Shown one piece after another: positions 37,401-46,400 of a DNA stretch of 64,000 nt; positions within the stretch are counted from its first letter, which is position 1; the number at the start of each line of letters is the position of its first letter. The notes beneath the pieces are model-generated. The model worked only from the letters and a program-made list of their open reading frames with translations, was not told where the DNA came from and made no database searches. The position numbers and the translations under genes are program-made. Origin of the DNA: Mercenaria mercenaria (Eukaryota; Mollusca; Bivalvia; Venerida; Veneridae); the NCBI RefSeq assembly GCF_021730395.1, contig NC_069365.1, positions 23,100,001 through 23,164,000 of the forward strand. Reading direction: 5' to 3'.

Positions 37401-40400
37401 TCCATTGAGATTTTGGGGCCTCCCCTTGAAAATGTTGAATATTTTACGGCAAGAGATGCGTTCTCTTGCTATATTCCAGCGTTAGTATATTTTGTTTGTC
37501 ACATTAAATATACTACATATTACAAAGGTAATCATTTACAATCATAGATAGTACACCGCTAATGCTTACTGGCAGGGATCGGGACATTGTCTAAACGCAA
37601 AAACTACAACTCGAGCAATCCCGGATATTTTAAGGAATACACCAATTTTTCGTAGACTTTATTTATAATTAGAGTCCTACTTTACTTGACCCTGACATTG
37701 TGTGCTTCAATAGCTCTAGCACGGCTGAGAATTAGAACGTTGAAGAATCAGCGTTCTGTGAATGCTCTACACAATATACCCCCTGTTTTCGTACATTAGA
37801 CATCAATAGTAACAGTAGATATATGGTTACGTTTCAAAATATTTGCGTCACTGAAACACTGTGTCATACTATGATATTTTGTACAATGCCAAGACCCGCG
37901 CAGGAAAATTGAGTATCGCCAAACGGACCTAACACTATGGCAGTTTGGGTAACTGCATCTAAATTAGCTAATCCTAACTGCTACACATGTGAACAAATCA
38001 CATGTTGGAACCGTGTGCAAAGCTGTCATAAACATTATTTATTTATTTATTTATTTATTCATACATTTACTCATTTAATCGGGCACTGGGTCTTCTTATT
38101 GCCAGATGTAAGTTAATTGGTGGGGTTCCATATGATGTGTTTACTAAATTGTATGACTCGATAGTGTGGCTAGTTATTAATTATGGAACAGCTATTTGGG
38201 TAACTAAATCATTTTTTTGCATCAACGTTGTGCAAAATCCTGCAATGAGATTTTTTTTTGGTGTGGGGAAATATACTCCAAATTCTGCAGTACTGTAGTG
38301 GGAGAAATGGCTTGGCAACCTTGTATTGTCCGTCAATGGGAAAGTATTTCAAACTACTGGTGCCGTCTTTCTTGCATGAATCATACCAGGCTGCGTACAC
38401 TTTTAGCACTCTGGGCTCAAAACAAATCTGGTACATCTTGTAGAAATTGGTACTTTATTGTTAAGAAACAATACCAGCATCTAAAAATTCACAATTCTTG
38501 TAACCTGAATGAAAATATAAGTAAGCATTATTTTGTAAAACTGGTGGAAGAAAAATGTATGGATCTATTTGTTGTTGATTGGCTTGAGTCAATTCATAGT
38601 CTTAATGAATAGTTCTGGTAGAGGTCGCAACAAACTTCGAACATACCAACTTTTTAAACTGGATTTTGACAATGAAGTTTACTGTAAATTGATATTGCCT
38701 TTTAATCGAAGGTCAGCTTATAGTAAATTTCGATGTGGTGTTGCACCGCTTAGGATTGAAACTGACAGATATATGAATCTAAGTGTTGAAAACCGCACTT
38801 GTCCATTTTGTGATGTACAGGTAGTTGAGGATGAAAGCCAGGCAATTCTAGACTGTTTCTTGTATGATGATATTAGGTTTCCCTTATTATAAAAAGCCTG
38901 TGTTGTTTGTAAGACAAACCAGTTTATAACATTGTTTACTAATCCGGCATTTGATACATTTATGTGCCAAAACCAGTATATATTACAGCAACGCAATTTT
39001 TATCTTTGTAAACAGTGTTCATAATGTACATGAGCTTCTTTGTAAAATCATTCTTGTTCTGTAAATGTTGCAAAAACTTGGTTACACTATGACATTATCA
39101 AAGCGGGTGCTGATTTCTTAATTTGAATTGTTTTAAAGGGCACTTTATTGTTTTAATTGTAGTAATAGGTTTACTTATTATGTTTAGCAGCATTTATAGA
39201 ACTTAAGTATCTTACTGGGAGTGTTATGATACCTGTATATGAATCTTATAATTCTTTTATTAGAATGGCTATGTGCATTAGATTTTAAGTATCGTATGAA
39301 TGTAACATATGTATGTACATAGATGAGACTCTTAAAAAGATTGGATATTTAATATCCTCCACAACGTCAAGATGAAAGGAACGTTATTTCACACATCAAA
39401 GGCATAATAGTTTTTTTTGTTATAGTATTTGCAATATTCGTCAGTCACTGTGTATAATTTAATGCATTGCTTCTGCATCCGCATTTTGACAGGTTTTTGA
39501 TAAATGTTTAAAGTTTTCTCACGCGAAACTTAATTTTTTTCTAGTCACATTAAACAACATCTAATTTTGGCAAACGCAAATTCAAACTGCATGAATTGCT
39601 AAATTGTATTTCGGTATTCAGATTTGGATGTAGATTGATAGATTAATAAAGTCTACAATGTTATATTTAGTGTAACGTTTTTCTTACTCGAGACAACGGA
39701 TGACTATCATTTTTATTCTCCCACTGCTCTGTTTTATTGCTTGAATAGCAGAGTCAGTGGGTGAAATAGATTCCCAAGTTAAGTATATCGAGGTTCAATG
39801 GACATAGTGATATGTAGGTATGTTTGTAGAAAATGAGCGCTCCGTTGTTGCCGTAGAAACTTGCATGCACAATAGAATCTCATTAGTATCGCAACTATAT
39901 GGGTATGTGGAAAAATGCTTCGCCTGAAGTGGTGCTCTAAATCTAAAACATCAAATTTTAGTGCCAGTTAAATATAAATCATTGGCTAAACATTTTGTAA
40001 TAGTAGCAAACATTTATGATGTGCTTAGCTATACATGCATTGCGTCTTATTTTAAATGACTGTCTCCTAGTATATGTTTGGTTATCTTTGCCAAACGTTT
40101 GTGGTTAGTGCCACACGACTTTACCTTATCAGAGAAGTAGTTGGTTTGGATAGGAATTACGAGTTTATTTACGGTAGCACATTGGTCCCTTTAAAGTTGA
40201 TGGTCGATTGTAAGTTTAGATTTCCGCCATTTCCGCTCAAGGTTTAGCCTCATGAAATTCGTCCGTGAACCACGGACAGCTAGGTCGAAGAACGACAGCT
40301 TTTGTTGTTTGTAAGGGAGCATGTTTATCTATCAGTAAGGATAATCCATTTGAATATGCATTCACTAGCTGATCTACGTCTGTGCCTTCCGGAAACTTAT

Positions 40401-43400
40401 TAGTGCAAGGGACGCTGAGATGTCTTGTTTCAAAGAACTTTTTTGCAGCATGTCTAGATCTTTCGAAAGTACATCAGCAGTTAATATTATGATATGCGTT
40501 TATTTCAGATAGCGTACGCTAGGTTTGGTAAAGCTGCACATATTTTGTTCTGTATTCTCGCACTGTTAGCCAACTTGATAACAACCACTAGCATGCTGCT
40601 GGCAGGAAAGTCGACTCTCAAAGTTCTCGGCAAAGACACCAATAACGAGTTCATTTTTCTCATCCTGGCAGTCTTGTTCGGCTCTTATTGCATGATCGGA
40701 GGTCTTGGAACTACTTTTTACATCTCGTATTTCAACACGGCCTTGACATTTATTACTGTTACAGTTTTCGTTTTATACACGAGTTATTACCCATCTGATG
40801 ATATGAAGGATGTTTCCTCTATGGAAGCGCTGTATAATGCCGCATCATGTCTCGAAGCACCGGAAGGTAACTACGGAAACTCATTTCTGACATTCAGAAC
40901 ATCTTCCGGTGTGATTTATGGAGTAGTTCTAATGTTCATGGCAACTTCCATCAGCTTTTGCGATCAAGCAAACTGGCAAAGCAGAATAGCGGCAAAGCCA
41001 ACACAGGGCGTGTTAGGATTCTTTCTTGCGGCCTACATGTGGTTTGTTATACCTACAGCACTGTCATTTACTGCAACGATGACCTATTTCTCCCTCAGCG
41101 CTCAGAATGGATCACATATTCTTACCGGAGCAGAAATTGACAACGGTATGTATCAACATTGTAACTACTGAAGTATGTACTTGATCAAATGTATAGACGT
41201 GCCAGCAAAGGAGGTGTTTGGTATATTGGGCATATTGTTCTGTCTTAATAAATAGCAATCTAATAGCCTTTCTTCTGCTAACTCACGTTCCCATGACCTA
41301 TATTTGTGCCAGTTTGTCTTTTAAGTGTGCTAGAAATTAATATTAATATATATGTTTTGATATACATAAAACTTTACAAAACGTTGCATATTTCAAAAAG
41401 TCATTACCTCGGGATTTAGAAACATGAACTTGCGACGTCGACTTATGGAATGTAGTTCAAGCAAGCACGTCATTAATTTCTATATTTGGCTCAAAGTTAT
41501 AAGTCTTTACATGATCGGGTATTTGGCTGGCGAAATATAAATCTTAAATCTTTGTGGAAATATCACCCTTACTTGAAATCTGTTGCAGTAAATTCCTGAG
41601 GAGAGTAGATTTCGTCCTTTCTTGACGGGATGTTAATGTCTAATGAAATTTCACTCTTAGCTGACAGGATGTTTATGCGATAACATACAGCCCTTAGTGA
41701 ACAGAGCGTTTACGTTTGACGAGACATTAAACACACTTGAAAGGGTGTCTAAGTGTAATGAAAAATCACCCTTTACGCATGGTTGTATAACCCTTAGACG
41801 ATTTCGTCCATACATGACAGGCAGGGTTATAACAATCATGACGAAATATCGCTCTTATTTTACTGGGTGTTGTGGCACAAAATATTGTCCTTACTTGATT
41901 GAAGAGATATTACTTTTACTTTGCAGGGTGTTTAATTTTGATAAATGAAATATCTCCATTACTTGAAAGGGTATTTTTGAATGGCAAAATATTGTCCTTA
42001 CTTCTCGAGCTGTTTATGTTTGACGAAATATTGCCCTTACTTGAAACTTAAGGTGTTTATGTGTGGTATAAATACTTGAGGACATTTAGGTCTTATTTGA
42101 CAGACAGCTGGGTTTTTATTTTGACGAAAAATCGCACTGAGTTGACAGTATGCTTATGTGACAAAATATCGCCCTTACATGAAAGGGTGTTTATGTATGG
42201 CAGTAAATACTTGAGAAGGGTACAACCTTACTTGACGGACAGGCGGGTTATGTTTCACGAAATGTCGGCCTTAGTTGAAGGTGTGTTTATGTGACAGAAT
42301 ATCGCCCACACTTGAAGGGGTGTTTAGGTTTGACAAGTTATTACACTTACTTGACAGAGTATTTAGTCTGATGAAAGCAAATATCACCCATACGTTATGT
42401 ATAGTTCCTCCTTTCTTGCTTGGTTGTTTGTGTGACGAAATATTACCCTTACTTGAAAGGGTTTTTAAATGTAGGAAGATTGCATCTTAACTGAACAGAG
42501 TGGTTATTGTGGGTGAAATGTTGCTCTTAGTTGGCAGGGTATTCATGAGACTATCTCCCTTACAGGCAAAGGTGTTTAGGATTGATGAGATGATACACTT
42601 ACCAGACATGACCTTTAGCAATGACAAAATACCACCTGTACTTGACAGGGTATTTATGTGTGTCAGTAGACTGGTCTCGTCTTTTAACCTTTCGGCGAAT
42701 GGTCACCTGAAAAGACGTATAGTGGGTATGTGCGGAAATAAACACTTCAGGAAGTTTTATCCTTACTTGACAGGGTGATTTTGCTGGACAAAATATCGCG
42801 CTTAGTTGCCTGGGTGTGTATGGGACAAAATATTGGCCTTATTAATAAATGACAAGATGTTTGAAGACTGTACGTGATGTTACACTATCTTGACAGAGTG
42901 TTTAAGTGTGACGTAATATATTTACGTGTGGCAGTGAGCACCTTAGAAGGGATAAACCTTATCCGACAGTGTTAGGTTCGACGAAATGTTGCATGCCCTT
43001 TGTTGACAGGAGTTTTAAGTGACAGTACATGTATATCGCTCTTATGTGTGTGACAGAAGGTTTAGGTTTGTCGATGTATTACACCTGCATACCTGGCAGG
43101 CATCTGAGTAGATTTCGTCCTGAACTAAAGGGTATTTAGATGTGGCGAAATGTCGCTCTTACTTGACGTGGTGTTCAGTGTTTGGGACTTTTCAATGTAG
43201 ACAGAAATACGCTTTTATCTGCTTTTAGAATGAAAACATTAGTAAAGCGTATCTATTCACGTGAACCTCGTTAGAAATGTTATTTTTTTCACCAGGTTAC
43301 ATAACACCATACGTGATGAACGACCTGCTGGGACAAACAGGTGGATACTTACTGTTGACAATGTTGATGATGTCTCTTATGTCAACTGGCTCAGGCGAGG

Positions 43401-46400
43401 TGATGGCCGTATCTTCCATTATTGTATATGACATTTACAAGACGTACATTAACCCCTTCAGGTAACGTACACCATGACTTTGGAACTCTCTTCCTGTCAA
43501 GATCAGGGAAGCTGACACGCTAGCTGCTTTCAAAAGCCTGCTCAAAACCCACGTTCTTTGTACAAATTTTCGTTAACTGACCGATACATTTTTTTTTTAG
43601 CTGTTTTTTCTAAATTAATCTGTTTTTCATCCATGATTTTTGTTAATGTGGATGCATTATAATTTGATACGTATTGTTTGTATTTTTGCAATTATTCTGT
43701 AAACACTTTGAACGTGTACAAGTGATGAAAGACGTCGCTAATCAAATGTGGTATAATAAATAATAAAAATAATAATGACTGATAACCATGTTATCAAACA
43801 GATCTGTGTCTGCCAGTGCTTTTGTGAAATGACACGAAATGTGTCATTACCGACTCCGTATACAATCCAGTCTGATTGTGAACATGCTGGTCTTTTTGTC
43901 CGCCCCCCCCATGATGGTGGGGCATATAGATTTGGTCTGTCCTGCGTTGTCCGTCCGCCGTGAGTGCGTCCGTCTTCGTCCGAAGTTCGTGACATGCCTA
44001 GCTCAAAAAGTATTTGATATAAATTGATGAAACCTTGCATGAGTCTTTATCTTGATATAAACTTGCGCATCGACTATTTTTCGTCTGGCTCCGCCCCCTA
44101 TTTTCAGAGTTATGGCTCCTGAAATAGTCAAAAATGCACATTTTCACCTTGTGACACGCCTAGCTCAAGAAGTGTTTGATATAGATTCATGAAACCTTGC
44201 AAGAGTCTTAATCATGATATGAACTTTCGCACCTCCTATTTTTCATCTGGGTCCGCCCCCTATTTTTAGAGTTATGACCGCTGAAATAGTCAAAAATGCA
44301 AATTTTCACCTTGTGACGCGCCTAGCTCAAAAAGTGTTTCATATTAATTTATTAAACCTTGCATGAGACTTTATCATGATATGAACTTGCGCACCTTATA
44401 TTTTTCATCTTGGTCCGCCCACTATTTTCAGAGTAATGGCCCCTGAAATAGTCAAAAATGCACATTTTCACCTTGTGATGCGCCTAACTCAGAAAGTATT
44501 GCATATTAATTGATTAAACCTTGCATGTGTCTTTATCATGATATGAACTTGTGCATCTTCTATTTTTTGTCTGCCTCCGCCCCCTATTTTCAGAGTTATG
44601 GGCCCTGAAATAGTCAAAAGTGCACATTTTCACCTTGTGATGCACCTAGCTCAAAAAGTATTTAATATAGATGGTTGAAAACTTGCATGAGTCTTAATCA
44701 TGATATAAACTTGCACACCTCATATTTGTTTGGCTGACTCCATCCCCTATTTTTAAAGCTATGGCCCCTGAAATAGTAAAGTAATGCACATTTGCACCTA
44801 ATTATGTGTCTAGCTCAAAAAGGATTTGATGTAAATTCATGAAACCTTGCTTGAATCTTTATCATGATTTGACCTTGCACACTTGGCATTCTTCTTGAGA
44901 ATCTTAGCGCTTATTACAGAGTTATGGTCCTTGAAATAGCCAAAATAGTGGATTTTTTGTTTATGATGCTCATAGCTCAAAACGTATATGGCCTAGAATA
45001 ATGAATCCTTTTCATAAAATGTTTGTTGAGGCTATACCCCATTTAGACTGCAAGCATTTGAATTATTGCCCCTTATTTGTGACAACTGTACCAGTGGGGG
45101 GCACACCCTGTGTCCTACAGACACATATTAGTTTCAACATATGTTTTCTCGGTTTGAAGAGGATATTAAGAGAACATGCATTTTTGATGGCATGTAATAA
45201 AACATTTAATAAATGGCTTGCCAGTATACAGTTACAATGATTATTCCTTCGGTACACGGGTAATATCATTAATTACTGGGTGACAAGTCGTTAAATAGGT
45301 GATGTTATTGCATTGCACCATTTACTACTACTACTTTGCTTCCTCGTTAAATTCCTGCGCATCTAAAGTCTGAACCTTAGTATATCAGTCAATAAACCAT
45401 TCGAAACTCTTGAATGTTAATCATATTTTAGCCTAACTTTACGCCACAAAGTTCTATCAGATGCTGCTTGCTCATTTATACGGAAGATTGACTAGAAATA
45501 ATAATTAATTTCTTAACATTTAAATATTTCATTTGCAAATACTTTGTACATCTATTGTATACAGTGTAAAAACTACAGGCGGTATGCAATTTTTTTGTGC
45601 ATCTATTGTTCACACTGTAGGAACCATAGGCGTTTTAACAAACTCTTTGTGTATCTATTGCTTACACTGCAGGAAGTACAGGCGGTTTAGCAAACCTTTT
45701 GTGCATCTATTGTATACACTGTTGGAACTATAGGTGGTTTAACCAATTCTGTGTACATCTTTTGTTTAAATTGTAGGAAGTACAGCTGGTAGAAATATTT
45801 TGTATCTATTGTTACATTGTAGGAAAGGACTGACACCAACAGGTTGTATATTGTGTGGCAAGGAGAAGTTACTGGACCTTTGCAGAGACCACAGTAATCT
45901 CTGTCAATGTCCAACCTCTATTGATTGCAAGGCATGTGAACTAGATATATCTAACCGTGCTACGCAAGGCATTGACAATGTGCAGTATGCATGTACGGTG
46001 CACGGCAGATACAGGCAATATGAAGATGGCCTAATGAGATACAAGGTTAGAAAACTGTTTGTTTACAGTACAACATTAACTAACTACTGTGTAGGAAGAA
46101 AAATGAGACAGACTACTCCGCCTGTAAAATAGTCCTGTCATTCACATAGCAGTTGTATTTAATTGGTAATACTGTAATTGTTGAGTTAGTTTGTTTAGAA
46201 CCATCTCATATTTCGTGTGTAGTAAGTAACGCACATGTACCATAAAACTTCAGAAGATCTAGTTTGTATTACAGAGCTGGTGTATGGTATGGGTGGTAGT
46301 GTGCATCGTGCCATATGGTTTACTGGTGTCTGAAACAGGCATGAACGTGAATTGGGCAACTTTAGGAACTCAAGTACTTACCAGCCCCTTCCTCTGGCCA

